Source of the DNA: Bacteroidota bacterium
GTDB lineage: Bacteria; Bacteroidota; Bacteroidia; Bacteroidales; VadinHA17
Length of the DNA: 39,479 nucleotides
Assembly (NCBI GenBank): GCA_030618105.1
Contig: JAUXED010000011.1
Coordinates: 1 to 39,479, forward strand
Reading direction: 5' to 3'
Position numbers and translations under genes: made by a program. Within the stretch, counting starts at the first letter, position 1. The number at the start of each line of letters is the position of its first letter. The notes beneath the pieces are model-generated. The model ran no database searches, was not told the origin of the DNA, and worked only from the letters and a program-made list of their open reading frames with translations. Shown piece by piece: positions 1 through 9,363 of the stretch.

Positions 1-225
1 TTCGATATCTTTAACCTTACAAACCTGATTAACAAAGATTGGGGTCGCCGGTACTATTTGTCAAATGGCGCTTACCAATTATTGAGGTTCGAAGGATTTG
101 ATACAGACGGTACAACTCCGACATTCAGTTTCAGTAAACCTGATGGTGATATCTGGAGTATTGATGATGTAGGTTTCAATAGTTCAAGATGGCAGGCTCA
201 ACTTGGAATACGGTACATATTCTAA
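1..225 (+). CDS. C-terminal fragment of an outer-membrane beta-barrel / TonB-dependent receptor-like protein (5' end outside window)
   Basis: Frame 1 is open from base 1 to TAA at 223-225, translating ...FDIFNLTNLINKDWGRRYYLSNGAY...SSRWQAQLGIRYIF*; the ending in an aromatic residue is typical of outer-membrane barrels. Confidence 0.65.
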   Translation, partial: FDIFNLTNLINKDWGRRYYLSNGAYQLLRFEGFDTDGTTPTFSFSKPDGDIWSIDDVGFNSSRWQAQLGIRYIF

Positions 226-245
226 TTTGAGAATCTTCATAAATA

Positions 246-281
246 AAAAGGGAGGCCCCAATTTGTGGCCTCTTTTTTTTT
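246..281 (+). terminator. Rho-independent terminator
   Basis: GAGGCC (252-257) / GGCCTC (267-272) stem followed by a T run at 273-281, about 25 nt after the stop codon at 225. Confidence 0.85.
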
Positions 282-585
282 CTTATCAGAGTTATTTAAG
301 AGTAAAAAAGCTATTGATAACCCCTGATTTGATAATAGAAAAAAAGCTTCTAAATACAGGAACCATCAGGCATTAAGACAGATTTATAAAACCCGGCAAA
401 GCAGCAAGCAGCACATTGTCAGGCACATATACAAAAGTTAATAACTATTTTGAATTGTTAATAAACCAGTTGAATGTGACTTGTCAATAAATAATCCAAT
501 TTATAACTTGCACAAACCATTTTGGGTACAGGGGCCTTTTCATAATTTATAAATAAACAAACACTTAGTAAATAATTTATTTTCG

Positions 586-3186
586 ATGGGAGAATTACTT
601 GCTCAAAAAAACACGTTTAAGGAAGAGGAAAAGAAAATTAATGCCGGACAGGAGGAATTGCCATTACAGGAAAAAACCGGCCCGGAAACGTATTCCCATA
701 ATGAAGCATTTATGGCATCTCTTGAATATTTCAAGGGAGATGAACTGGCTGCCAGAGTTTGGGTGAACAAATATGCCATGAAAGATTCGTTTGGGAATTT
801 GTTTGAAAAGACCCCGGACGATATGCACCATCGTATGGCAAAAGAAATCAGCAGGATTGAAAAGAAATATAACAATCCGCTGAGTGAAGAATTGATCTAT
901 AGTGTCCTGAAAGATTTCAAATACATTGTTCCCCAGGGTGGTCCGATGACAGGTATTGGAAATAACCACCAGGTTGCCTCTCTCTCAAATTGTTTTGTTA
1001 TTGGGAATGAAGGAGAGTCAGATTCCTACGGAGGCATCATGAAGATAGACCAGGAACAGGTACAGCTGATGAAAAGACGCGGAGGAGTGGGACATGACCT
1101 GTCACACATACGCCCTTCCGGCAGCACAGTTCTTAACAGTGCGCTTACCTCAACAGGTGTTGTTCTGTTTATGGAAAGATATTCAAATTCAACACGCGAA
1201 GTTGCACAGGATGGTCGCAGGGGTGCTCTTATGCTTACCATTAGCGTTAAACATCCTGACGCAGAGAATTTCATTGATGCAAAACTTGAATCAGGTAAGG
1301 TAACAGGGGCTAATGTGTCGGTAAAAATTACGGATGAATTTATGAATGCCGTAATTAATAATTCCCCTTTCGTACAACAATACCCTGTTGATTCTGATAC
1401 TCCCCGGGTGAAAAAAGTTATTGATGCCGGTAAGCTTTGGGAAAAAATTGTAAATAATGCCTGGAAATCGGCAGAACCCGGAATCCTTTTCTGGGATACC
1501 ATCATCCGCGAATCGGTTCCGGATTGTTATGCCGATCTTGGCTATAAAACAGTATCAACAAACCCGTGCGGGGAAATTCCTCTTTGTCCATATGACAGTT
1601 GCCGCCTGCTGGCGATAAATCTATATAGCTATGTAGATAATCCTTTTACTGAAAATGCCAGGTTCAACTTTGATTTATTCAAAGAACATGTTGGTCTGGC
1701 TCAGAGAATAATGGATGATATTATTGATCTGGAACTTGAAAAAATTGATGCTATTATTAAAAAGATTGATTCAGATCCTGAGACTAAAGATATAAAATTA
1801 ATAGAGAGAACCTTATGGCAAAACATAAGGGAAAAAGCTCAGGAGGGCAGGAGAACCGGCATTGGAATTACTGCAGAAGGTGATATGATAGCTGCACTGG
1901 GGCTTGAATACGGAAGTGAAAATGCAATCGATTTCTCTGAGGAAGTACACAAAACCCTGGCGATGGAAGCTTATCGTTCATCAGTATATCTTGCCAAGGA
2001 AAGAGGTGCTTTCAAAATTTATGACCCGGATAGAGAGAAGAACAATCCGTTTATCCAACGGCTGAAGGAAGCTGATAAAGGTCTGTATAATTATATGGTG
2101 AAATACGGAAGAAGAAATATTTCTCTTCTTACCATAGCACCTACAGGTACAACCAGTCTTATGACCCAGACAACCAGTGGTATTGAGCCTGTTTTTCTGC
2201 CCGTGTACAAACGGCGAAGAAAGGTTAATCCTAATGATAAGGATGCTAAAGTTAATTTTGTTGATGAAGTGGGGGATTCCTGGGAAGAGTATTATGTTTT
2301 CCATCATAAATTTGTTAACTGGCTTGAGATTAATGGCTATAATTCTAAGGAAGTAAAGGGATATTCTGAGGAAAAGATCCGGAAGATCGTTGAAAAGTCA
2401 CCGTATCATAAGGCAACATCAAATGATGTTAACTGGGTTAGCAAAGTAAAGATGCAGGGAAGGATTCAGAAGTGGGTCGACCATTCAATAAGCGTTACCA
2501 TTAACCTGCCTGCTGTAGCAGAAAAAAAGCTTGTGGGTGAATTGTATAAAGAGGCTTGGAAATCAGGATGTAAAGGCACTACTGTTTACCGCGACGGATC
2601 ACGTACGGGAGTGCTACTTTCAAATTCTAAACAGAAGGGGAGGATTGTTCCAAAAAGGCCAAAAACACTTGAGGCAGAAGTTATCCGGTTCAATAATAAC
2701 AGTGAAAAATGGGTCGCTTTTGTTGGCCTCATAGATGGTAATCCGTATGAGATATTTACCGGTCCGGATGATGAAGAGATGTTTCCGATCCCAAAATCTA
2801 TAACAAAGGGGAAAATTATTAAAATTAAAGATGATCAGGGACTTACGAGATATGATTTTCAATATACAGATAAGTTTGGATATATGAATACTATGGGTGG
2901 TCTGTCTCATATGTTCCAACCTGAATTCTGGAATTATGCCAAATTGATCTCAGGTGTTTTACGTCACGGAATGCCAATTCCTAATGTGGTTAACCTTGTT
3001 TCATCCCTGCGGCTTGACAGCGAAAATATCAATACATGGAAAGCCGGGGTGGAACGAACTTTGAAACGTTATATACCTGACGGGACCAAAGCAAAAGGGA
3101 AATGTTCCGAATGCAGATCAACAAACCTTACTTATCAGGAAGGGTGCCTTATCTGTCAGGATTGTGGTGCATCAAAATGTGGGTAA
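586..3186 (+). CDS. nrdJ: Adenosylcobalamin-dependent (class II) ribonucleoside-diphosphate reductase
   Basis: 866 aa; LSNCFVIGNEGESDSYGGI, STNPCGEIPLCPYDSCRL, TIAPTGTTSLM and GCKGTTVYRDGSR motifs; C-terminal Cys-rich CSECRSTNLTYQEGCLICQDCGASKCG. Confidence 0.92.
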   Translation: MGELLAQKNTFKEEEKKINAGQEELPLQEKTGPETYSHNEAFMASLEYFKGDELAARVWVNKYAMKDSFGNLFEKTPDDMHHRMAKEISRIEKKYNNPLSEELIYSVLKDFKYIVPQGGPMTGIGNNHQVASLSNCFVIGNEGESDSYGGIMKIDQEQVQLMKRRGGVGHDLSHIRPSGSTVLNSALTSTGVVLFMERYSNSTREVAQDGRRGALMLTISVKHPDAENFIDAKLESGKVTGANVSVKITDEFMNAVINNSPFVQQYPVDSDTPRVKKVIDAGKLWEKIVNNAWKSAEPGILFWDTIIRESVPDCYADLGYKTVSTNPCGEIPLCPYDSCRLLAINLYSYVDNPFTENARFNFDLFKEHVGLAQRIMDDIIDLELEKIDAIIKKIDSDPETKDIKLIERTLWQNIREKAQEGRRTGIGITAEGDMIAALGLEYGSENAIDFSEEVHKTLAMEAYRSSVYLAKERGAFKIYDPDREKNNPFIQRLKEADKGLYNYMVKYGRRNISLLTIAPTGTTSLMTQTTSGIEPVFLPVYKRRRKVNPNDKDAKVNFVDEVGDSWEEYYVFHHKFVNWLEINGYNSKEVKGYSEEKIRKIVEKSPYHKATSNDVNWVSKVKMQGRIQKWVDHSISVTINLPAVAEKKLVGELYKEAWKSGCKGTTVYRDGSRTGVLLSNSKQKGRIVPKRPKTLEAEVIRFNNNSEKWVAFVGLIDGNPYEIFTGPDDEEMFPIPKSITKGKIIKIKDDQGLTRYDFQYTDKFGYMNTMGGLSHMFQPEFWNYAKLISGVLRHGMPIPNVVNLVSSLRLDSENINTWKAGVERTLKRYIPDGTKAKGKCSECRSTNLTYQEGCLICQDCGASKCG

Positions 3187-3196
3187 GTGCTTATAC

Positions 3197-4444
3197 CTAC
3201 AATCCGTATTTTTGAATTATCTCCTGCTTTGTGAGTCCAAGAATTCCATATTTTTTCCCTACTTTAATGAAAGCATCAAGGGCTTTATCCAAATGGTGAA
3301 TTTCATGACCGGCAGAGATCTGTGTCCGGATCCTGGCTTGCCCGTTTGGTACAACAGGGAAGAAAAATCCTATTGCATATATACCTTCATTATACAGATC
3401 TTTTGAAATATCCTGTGATAATTTGGCGTTAAAAAGCATTACCGGGACAATCGGGCTGTCACCTTCCTTCAGAACAAATCCGGCATCAGTCAACCCTTTT
3501 CTCCAATAGGTTGTATTCTTTTCCAGTTTATCGCGGCGCTCTGTACTTTCAGAAAGAATATCAAGTACCTTCAAAACACCTGATACAACTACCGGTGCAA
3601 TAGTATTAGAAAAGAGATAAGGACGAGCTTTTTGCCTGCACAATTCAACAAGTTCCTTCCTCCCCGAAACACATCCTCCGGAAGCTCCTCCAAGCGCTTT
3701 ACCAAATGTTGTGGTAATAATATCAATTTTCCCCATTACACCATACTTCTCATGAGTGCCACGTCCTGTTTTGCCAATAAATCCACTTGCGTGTGAATCA
3801 TCTACAAATAAGAGCGCATCATATTTTTCACATAATTCAACCATCTCATCCAGTTTTGCAGTATCTCCATCCATCGAATAAACCCCATCAGTAATGACCA
3901 ATTTAATACGTTTATCTGAATGTAATTGCAATTTGTTTTCCAGATGCTGCATGTTAGAATGTTTGAAAGTATCATGTTGGGCACTGCATAACCTTATACC
4001 GTCAATAATGGATGCATGAACCAGTCTGTCGGATATCATTATATCTTCATTGGAGAGTACTGCTTCAAAAACTCCTGCATTGGCATCCATACACGAAGGG
4101 AACAGAATAGTATCCTCTGTCCCCAGGAATTCAGTGACCCTGTTTTCCAGTTCCCTGTGAATATCCTGCGTGCCGCAGATGAAACGGACCGAAGACATGC
4201 CATATCCCCTCGACTCCAGTCCATCATGAGCTGCTTTAACAACTTCCGGGTGACTCGAAAGGCCAAGATAATTGTTAGCACACATGTTTATTACAGTTTT
4301 CAATGAGGAACCTATAGGGAATTCAACTTTAATATCTGCTGCCTGGCTTGAGTGAATGAACCTTTCTTCTTTAAAGATCCCGGCATTCCGTATTTGCTCC
4401 AACTGATCCTGGTAGGTTTTCTTGATTTTGTCAGTGTAACTCAT
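3197..4444 (-). CDS. Alpha-oxoamine synthase family protein, glycine C-acetyltransferase-like (second, divergent paralogue)
   Basis: 415 aa; CANNYLGLSSHPEV, GMSSVRFICGTQDIHRELE, FVDDSHASGF, TTTFGKALGGASGG (PLP lysine), QARIRTQISAGH; differs from the 6604-7818 copy at MDANAG, RLVHAS and FKHSNM. Confidence 0.88.
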   Translation of the reverse strand: MSYTDKIKKTYQDQLEQIRNAGIFKEERFIHSSQAADIKVEFPIGSSLKTVINMCANNYLGLSSHPEVVKAAHDGLESRGYGMSSVRFICGTQDIHRELENRVTEFLGTEDTILFPSCMDANAGVFEAVLSNEDIMISDRLVHASIIDGIRLCSAQHDTFKHSNMQHLENKLQLHSDKRIKLVITDGVYSMDGDTAKLDEMVELCEKYDALLFVDDSHASGFIGKTGRGTHEKYGVMGKIDIITTTFGKALGGASGGCVSGRKELVELCRQKARPYLFSNTIAPVVVSGVLKVLDILSESTERRDKLEKNTTYWRKGLTDAGFVLKEGDSPIVPVMLFNAKLSQDISKDLYNEGIYAIGFFFPVVPNGQARIRTQISAGHEIHHLDKALDAFIKVGKKYGILGLTKQEIIQKYGL

Positions 4445-4456
4445 AGTATTTGTAGT

Positions 4457-4702
4457 TTAATCAATAAATTCGTTAACTAGATTCACAATGTTATTAACCG
4501 AATCAAAAGCTTCCGGGGTTGCTTTATCATCAGGCAAACTGATCTTGAACTTGGTTTCAAGAAATACCTTTAACGAAACCATTGAAAAAGAATCTACAAA
4601 TCCGCCCGATATTAACGGCGTATCATATGTTATTTCTTCATCATCATCTTCCAGATATTCTTCAATTACATATTGCAAAACGACATCTTTTATTTCTTCC
4701 AT
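4457..4702 (-). CDS. Stand-alone acyl carrier protein
   Basis: 81 aa acidic protein with carrier-protein motif GGFVDSFSMVSLK (DSF in place of DSL); ends 12 nt before the start of the downstream Kbl-like gene. Confidence 0.85.
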   Translation of the reverse strand: MEEIKDVVLQYVIEEYLEDDDEEITYDTPLISGGFVDSFSMVSLKVFLETKFKISLPDDKATPEAFDSVNNIVNLVNEFID

Positions 4703-4773
4703 TTTTCTTGTTTTTAAATATATAGAAATTAGAAATTATTCAGTTTTCTTCTTCTTCCTTACTCACCTACTCT

Positions 4774-4799
4774 ACTTACTCAACTACTCAACTACTCAT
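4774..4799. repeat. Short tandem array, 8-nt unit CTACTCAA
   Basis: CTTACTCAA-CTACTCAA-CTACTCAT; overlaps the stop codon of the 4792-6495 gene. Confidence 0.6.
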
Positions 4800-6495
4800 T
4801 ATCAAGTGTTGAGACATCTCCTATTTCTTCTCCCCATTCCTTTGCATGGAGGATCCTTCGCATAATTTTTCCACTGCGGGTTTTGGGAAGCGAATCCATG
4901 TACTCAATATCTTGCGGCATAGCCAGAGGTGACAATTTTTTCCGTATAAAATTCATTATTTTCAATTCAAGTTCATCACCTGGTTCATAACCGGGTTTAA
5001 GGGTGATAAATGCCTTTACTACTTCCATGTTCACTTCATCAGGTTTTGCTACAACGGCTGACTCACTCACAGCTTCATGTTCCAGGAGTGCTGATTCTAC
5101 TTCGAACGGACTAACAAGATGCCCGCCGGTATTGATTACATCATCATCCCTGCCTGTAAACCAGAAATAGCCGTCATTATCAATACTGGACCTGTCCCCG
5201 GAGAGGTACCATCCATTCTTAAATTTCTCTTCAAATTTTTCATTGTTATTCCAATAGGTGGTCATCATTGCCGGCCATCCCGGCTTAAAAGCGATTAGTC
5301 CGATTTTCCCATGTTCAGTGAAGGGTTCAAATGTTTTGGGGTCAAGAAGGGCAGCTTCAATTCCGGGGAAAGCTTTGCCCATTGAGCCGGGCTTAATTTT
5401 CATACCCGGGAAATTAGTGATCATGATTGACCCTGTTTCAGTTTGCCAGTAGGTGTCAAGGAATTGTTTATTAAATACTTTTTCTGACCATACAACAGCC
5501 TCAGCATTTAACGGCTCTCCAACACTGGCAAGATGCCTCAGGCATGAAAGATCAAATTTGCCAACAATTTCATCACCTGCTTTCATCAACGACCGGATTG
5601 CAGTTGGGGCAGAATACCATACAGTAATCTTCTGTTTTTCTATGAATTTGTACCATGCTGCGGCAGAAAACCCTGAATTCAAAACGCATTGAGTAATGCC
5701 AAGACTCCATGGACCGATAATACCATATGATGTTCCTGTAACCCACCCTGGATCTGCAGTGCACCAATAGATATCATTATCCTGTAAATCAAGTATCCAT
5801 TTGGTTGTCAGATATTGTGAGATCAGTGAATAATGCACATGCCTTACTCCTTTAGGTTGTCCTGTGGTTCCTGATGTATAATGCAAAACTGAAGGTGAGT
5901 TGGCTTTAGTCGGGAAAATCTCAAAATCCTCAATTGGAGTAGCATCCTCAAGGTTAAATGGCACTTCATTTTTTTCTAGTGACTTGCTCTCTTTATGATC
6001 AACAATAATTATATGCTCAAGAGATGGAAGCTTATCTATTATTTTTCTGACCTTAGAGAGATGTTTTCTCTGTGTGATAATTGCACGGGTTTGTGCATTT
6101 TCCAAGCGTACATAAAGTGATTCCTCCCCAAAAGCTGAAAACAAAGGCTGCACAATAGCTCCGATTTTCAATACTCCCAGAAAGGAAAGATAAAGTTCGG
6201 GAATACGGTCCATGAAAAGACAAACCCTGTCCTCCTGAACGATCCCAAGATTGCGAAGAAATGCGCCAATAGTATTACCGGCCAGTCGGATATCATTAAA
6301 AGTATATTCTTTTTCAACACCGCCAAATCCTTCATAAATAAGAGCTAATTTATCAGCTTTTCCCATTTGACAAATGCGGTCGGAGCAATACCATGCAATG
6401 TTGATAGTATTGCCATCTTTGTAATCCAGTTCTTTTTCTGAAATAGACCAGTCGAAATTTTTTATTCTCTTTTCTAAGGAGCCTATATTTGACAT
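4792..6495 (-). CDS. acsA: Acetyl-CoA synthetase-like AMP-forming ligase
   Basis: 567 aa; LHYTSGTTGQPKGVRH, DTYWQTETGS (Trp typical of short-chain acyl specificity), YLSGDRSSIDNDGYFWFTGRDDDVINTGGHLVSPFEVE, LPKTRSGKIMRR. Confidence 0.88.
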   Translation of the reverse strand: MSNIGSLEKRIKNFDWSISEKELDYKDGNTINIAWYCSDRICQMGKADKLALIYEGFGGVEKEYTFNDIRLAGNTIGAFLRNLGIVQEDRVCLFMDRIPELYLSFLGVLKIGAIVQPLFSAFGEESLYVRLENAQTRAIITQRKHLSKVRKIIDKLPSLEHIIIVDHKESKSLEKNEVPFNLEDATPIEDFEIFPTKANSPSVLHYTSGTTGQPKGVRHVHYSLISQYLTTKWILDLQDNDIYWCTADPGWVTGTSYGIIGPWSLGITQCVLNSGFSAAAWYKFIEKQKITVWYSAPTAIRSLMKAGDEIVGKFDLSCLRHLASVGEPLNAEAVVWSEKVFNKQFLDTYWQTETGSIMITNFPGMKIKPGSMGKAFPGIEAALLDPKTFEPFTEHGKIGLIAFKPGWPAMMTTYWNNNEKFEEKFKNGWYLSGDRSSIDNDGYFWFTGRDDDVINTGGHLVSPFEVESALLEHEAVSESAVVAKPDEVNMEVVKAFITLKPGYEPGDELELKIMNFIRKKLSPLAMPQDIEYMDSLPKTRSGKIMRRILHAKEWGEEIGDVSTLDNE

Positions 6496-6603
6496 ACGTG
6501 CTTATAAAATTTAGTAAAAAAAAGTGCCGGCAATTTAGTGTTAATTGTAGATATCTAATAATTTCATTATATGATTTTGTACAGGTTATGTAACATGTTC
6601 TAA

Positions 6604-7818
6604 TCAGCATATCCCTTTCTTAATCCACTCCTGTCTGATCCTGGAAAAAGTTTCTATTGCAAATTGAATATGTTCATTTGAATGAGCAGCACTGATCTGA
6701 ACTCTTATTCTCGATTTTCCTTTAGGAACAACAGGGAAATAAAAACCAATTACATATATCCCATTAATTAAGAGTTCTTCTGCCAGTTCCTGTGATAATT
6801 TAGCGTCATTGGGGAGATGTCCGAGCATTATTGGAACTATCGGATGAGTACCGGGGACGATTGTATAGCCTGCATCCTCCAGTCCTTTTCTGAACATCCT
6901 GGTATTTGCTTCCAGTTTATCTTTTAAATCGGTGGTTTCGGATATAATATTCAATACCTCGAGTGTTGCTCCGGCAATAGCCGGGGATAAAGTATTGGAA
7001 AACAAATAAGGTCTGGATCTTTGTCTGAGTAAATCGATAATCTCTTTTTTCCCTGAAATGCATCCGCCGGAAGCGCCGCCGAGTGCTTTTCCGAAAGTTG
7101 TGGTAATAATGTCAACACGGTCAATGGCATTACAATATTCATGGCTTCCCCTTCCGGTTTTACCAACAAATCCGGTAGCGTGTGAATCATCAACCATAAC
7201 AAGCGCATTATGTTTTTCAGCCAGATCGCAGATCTTATCAACCTGTGCAATGATCCCGTCCATTGAAAATACACCATCTGTAACGATTAGTTTAAATTTT
7301 GCCTGGTTACAATCAGCTTGTTTGAGTTGTTCCTCAAGATCGTCCATGTTATTGTTCCGGTACCGGTACCGGTTGGCTTTGCAAAGTCTGACACCATCAA
7401 TAATGGATGCATGGTTAAGCTCGTCGGAAATAATTGCTGAATCAGATCCAAGCAACGGCTCAAAAACACCACCGTTAGCATCAAATGCAGAAGAATAGAG
7501 GATGGTGTCTTCGGCACCAAGAAATTGTGAAAGTTTATCTTCAAGTTCTTTATGGATGTCCTGAGTACCACAGATAAAACGAACTGATGACATTCCAAAA
7601 CCATGGGTATCAAGAGCTTTTTTGGCTGCCTCTATCACGCGGGGATGGGATGTGAGTCCGAGGTAATTATTAGCACAGAAGTTTAACACCTTTAGTCCTT
7701 TAATGGTTTCAATTACAACTCCTTGCGGAGTGGTGATTATCCTTTCTTCTTTATAGAAACCTCCATCACGGATTTCCTGTAATTGCTTTTCAAGGTGATC
7801 TTTAAAATTACCGTACAT
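6604..7818 (-). CDS. kbl: Glycine C-acetyltransferase (2-amino-3-ketobutyrate CoA ligase)
   Basis: 404 aa; CANNYLGLTSHPRV, GMSSVRFICGTQDIHKELE, LNHASIIDGVRLCKANRYRYRNNNM, VDDSHATGFVGKTGRGSHEY, TTTFGKALGGASGG; adjacent to tdh. Confidence 0.93.
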   Translation of the reverse strand: MYGNFKDHLEKQLQEIRDGGFYKEERIITTPQGVVIETIKGLKVLNFCANNYLGLTSHPRVIEAAKKALDTHGFGMSSVRFICGTQDIHKELEDKLSQFLGAEDTILYSSAFDANGGVFEPLLGSDSAIISDELNHASIIDGVRLCKANRYRYRNNNMDDLEEQLKQADCNQAKFKLIVTDGVFSMDGIIAQVDKICDLAEKHNALVMVDDSHATGFVGKTGRGSHEYCNAIDRVDIITTTFGKALGGASGGCISGKKEIIDLLRQRSRPYLFSNTLSPAIAGATLEVLNIISETTDLKDKLEANTRMFRKGLEDAGYTIVPGTHPIVPIMLGHLPNDAKLSQELAEELLINGIYVIGFYFPVVPKGKSRIRVQISAAHSNEHIQFAIETFSRIRQEWIKKGIC

Positions 7819-7853
7819 ATTATAGTTGAATTAATGTGTTAGATGGCTAAAAT

Positions 7854-7885
7854 GTTATGAGTTTCGGGTTACGAGTTACGAGTTT
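7854..7885. repeat. Short tandem array, 7-nt unit GTTACGA
   Basis: GTTATGA-GTTTCGG-GTTACGA-GTTACGA-GTTT in the kbl/tdh gap. Confidence 0.6.
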
Positions 7886-7913
7886 AAAAGATTGTGATGC
7901 AGTGTATTAAGAA

Positions 7914-8945
7914 TTACCAATCCAGAATTACTTTCCCACTGTTTCCCCGTTCCATAACATCAAATCCTTTCTGATAATCATCAACCGGAAAACGATGTGT
8001 AATTACCGGAGAAATATCCAATCCTGAGATTAACATCTGTTCCATTTTATACCATGTCTCAAACATCTCCCTTCCGTAAATACCTTTAATCTGCAGAGCT
8101 TTAAATATGATCTTATCCCATTCTACTTTTGTTTCATTTGGCAGTATCCCTAAAAGGGCGATTTTCGAACCATTATACATATTATCGATCATTTCTTCAA
8201 ATGCTTTTGGCGACCCCGACATTTCAAGCCCGACATCAAAACCCACCATCCCCAGAGAATCCATGGTATCTTTTACTTTTTCTCCTTTTGACGGGTTAAT
8301 TATCCTGGTTGCTCCCATTTTTTTTGCTATTTCAAGCCGTGAATCACTCAGGTCACTTACAACAATATACCTGGCACCTGCAAAACGGCAAATAGCAACA
8401 GCCATGCTCCCGATAAGACCTGCCCCTGTAATAAGTACATCTTCACCAATAACAGGGAACGAAAGAGCTGTATGAGCCGCGTTACCAAAAGGGTCCATAA
8501 TTGATGCTATTTCATCACTGATCCTTTCATCAACATGAATTATATTCTCTGCGGGAATAACAACATACTCGGCAAAAGCACCATCCCGGTGAACACCGAC
8601 ACCAATAGAATTTTGACAAACATGTTTCTTGCCACGCCGGCAGTTACGGCAGTGCCCACAGGCAATATGACCTTCGCCTGTAACCCGGTCGCCAACATAA
8701 ATGTTCCTTACTCCTGACCCGGTTTTATGAACCGTTCCTACATATTCATGACCAATTATCATAGGTGTTTTAATGGTTTTTTTTGCCCAGTCATCCCAGA
8801 GATAAATATGAAGATCAGTTCCGCAGATGGCTGTTTTGCGTATTTTTATCATCACATCATTAATTCCGGGCTCAGGTATCGGAACCTCTTCCATCCATAG
8901 TCCTTTACCGGGTTTTGCTTTTACGAGAGCTTTCATCTTTTTCAT
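7914..8945 (-). CDS. tdh: L-threonine 3-dehydrogenase
   Basis: 343 aa zinc-dependent [66 protein letters not shown]; next to kbl. Confidence 0.92.
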   Translation of the reverse strand: MKKMKALVKAKPGKGLWMEEVPIPEPGINDVMIKIRKTAICGTDLHIYLWDDWAKKTIKTPMIIGHEYVGTVHKTGSGVRNIYVGDRVTGEGHIACGHCRNCRRGKKHVCQNSIGVGVHRDGAFAEYVVIPAENIIHVDERISDEIASIMDPFGNAAHTALSFPVIGEDVLITGAGLIGSMAVAICRFAGARYIVVSDLSDSRLEIAKKMGATRIINPSKGEKVKDTMDSLGMVGFDVGLEMSGSPKAFEEMIDNMYNGSKIALLGILPNETKVEWDKIIFKALQIKGIYGREMFETWYKMEQMLISGLDISPVITHRFPVDDYQKGFDVMERGNSGKVILDW

Positions 8946-9008
8946 ATAGACTGGTATTGAGAATTTCGGTTAAAATTTGGATATACAATTAAAGCATAAT
9001 AAGTATAC

Positions 9009-9131
9009 GGATTTTGCGAACGAAGTGAAGCAATCTTTCATGATTTATCGTAAAGCTCATGACAGTCTATCTATTTTACATTCTGGTTGTTTTTGGGAGA
9101 TTGCTTCGTCGCTTCGCTCCTCGCAAAATCC
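9009..9131. repeat. Imperfect inverted-repeat element (REP/MITE-like)
   Basis: Left arm GGATTTTGCGAACGAAGTGAAGCAATCT (9009-9036); right arm AGATTGCTTCGTCGCTTCGCTCCTCGCAAAATCC (9098-9131) is its near reverse complement. Confidence 0.65.
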
Positions 9132-9304
9132 TTTTTTAAACTTTAAAATCAGGTTAAAACTTTACCTCTTTCCATTTACTCATTTTATCATTTACTTACC
9201 TGCTCACCTAACTTAACTTTTGCAACAAGAATTCCTAAATAATAAGATCGTTCGAAATTAACATAAATCCTTTCGTTAAAAAAATGCTTTTCCGGAAAAT
9301 GAAT

Positions 9305-9325
9305 CGTGAGTTGTAAGTCGTGAAT
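9305..9325. repeat. Degenerate short array, 7-nt unit
   Basis: CGTGAGT-TGTAAGT-CGTGAAT upstream of gltX. Confidence 0.4.
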
Positions 9326-9363
9326 TATCCGGAAGAACTTTATATTTGTATAAAATTTATTTT

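Noticed and set aside
282-585. Cobalamin riboswitch upstream of the B12-dependent nrdJ
   Set aside because: No recognisable B12 box (GCCACTG-type) or clear multi-helix fold found by eye; a covariance-model search (Infernal, RF00174) would be decisive.
603-2919. Antisense ORFs inside nrdJ and similar shadow ORFs inside other large genes
   Set aside because: They lie fully within strongly supported genes on the other strand or frame, with no recognisable domains.
3197-7818. Sphingolipid or sulfonolipid synthase cluster
   Set aside because: Both alpha-oxoamine synthases look closest to Kbl, and the ligase has the short-chain-type Trp motif; no ketosphinganine-pathway reductases or other lipid genes are nearby.
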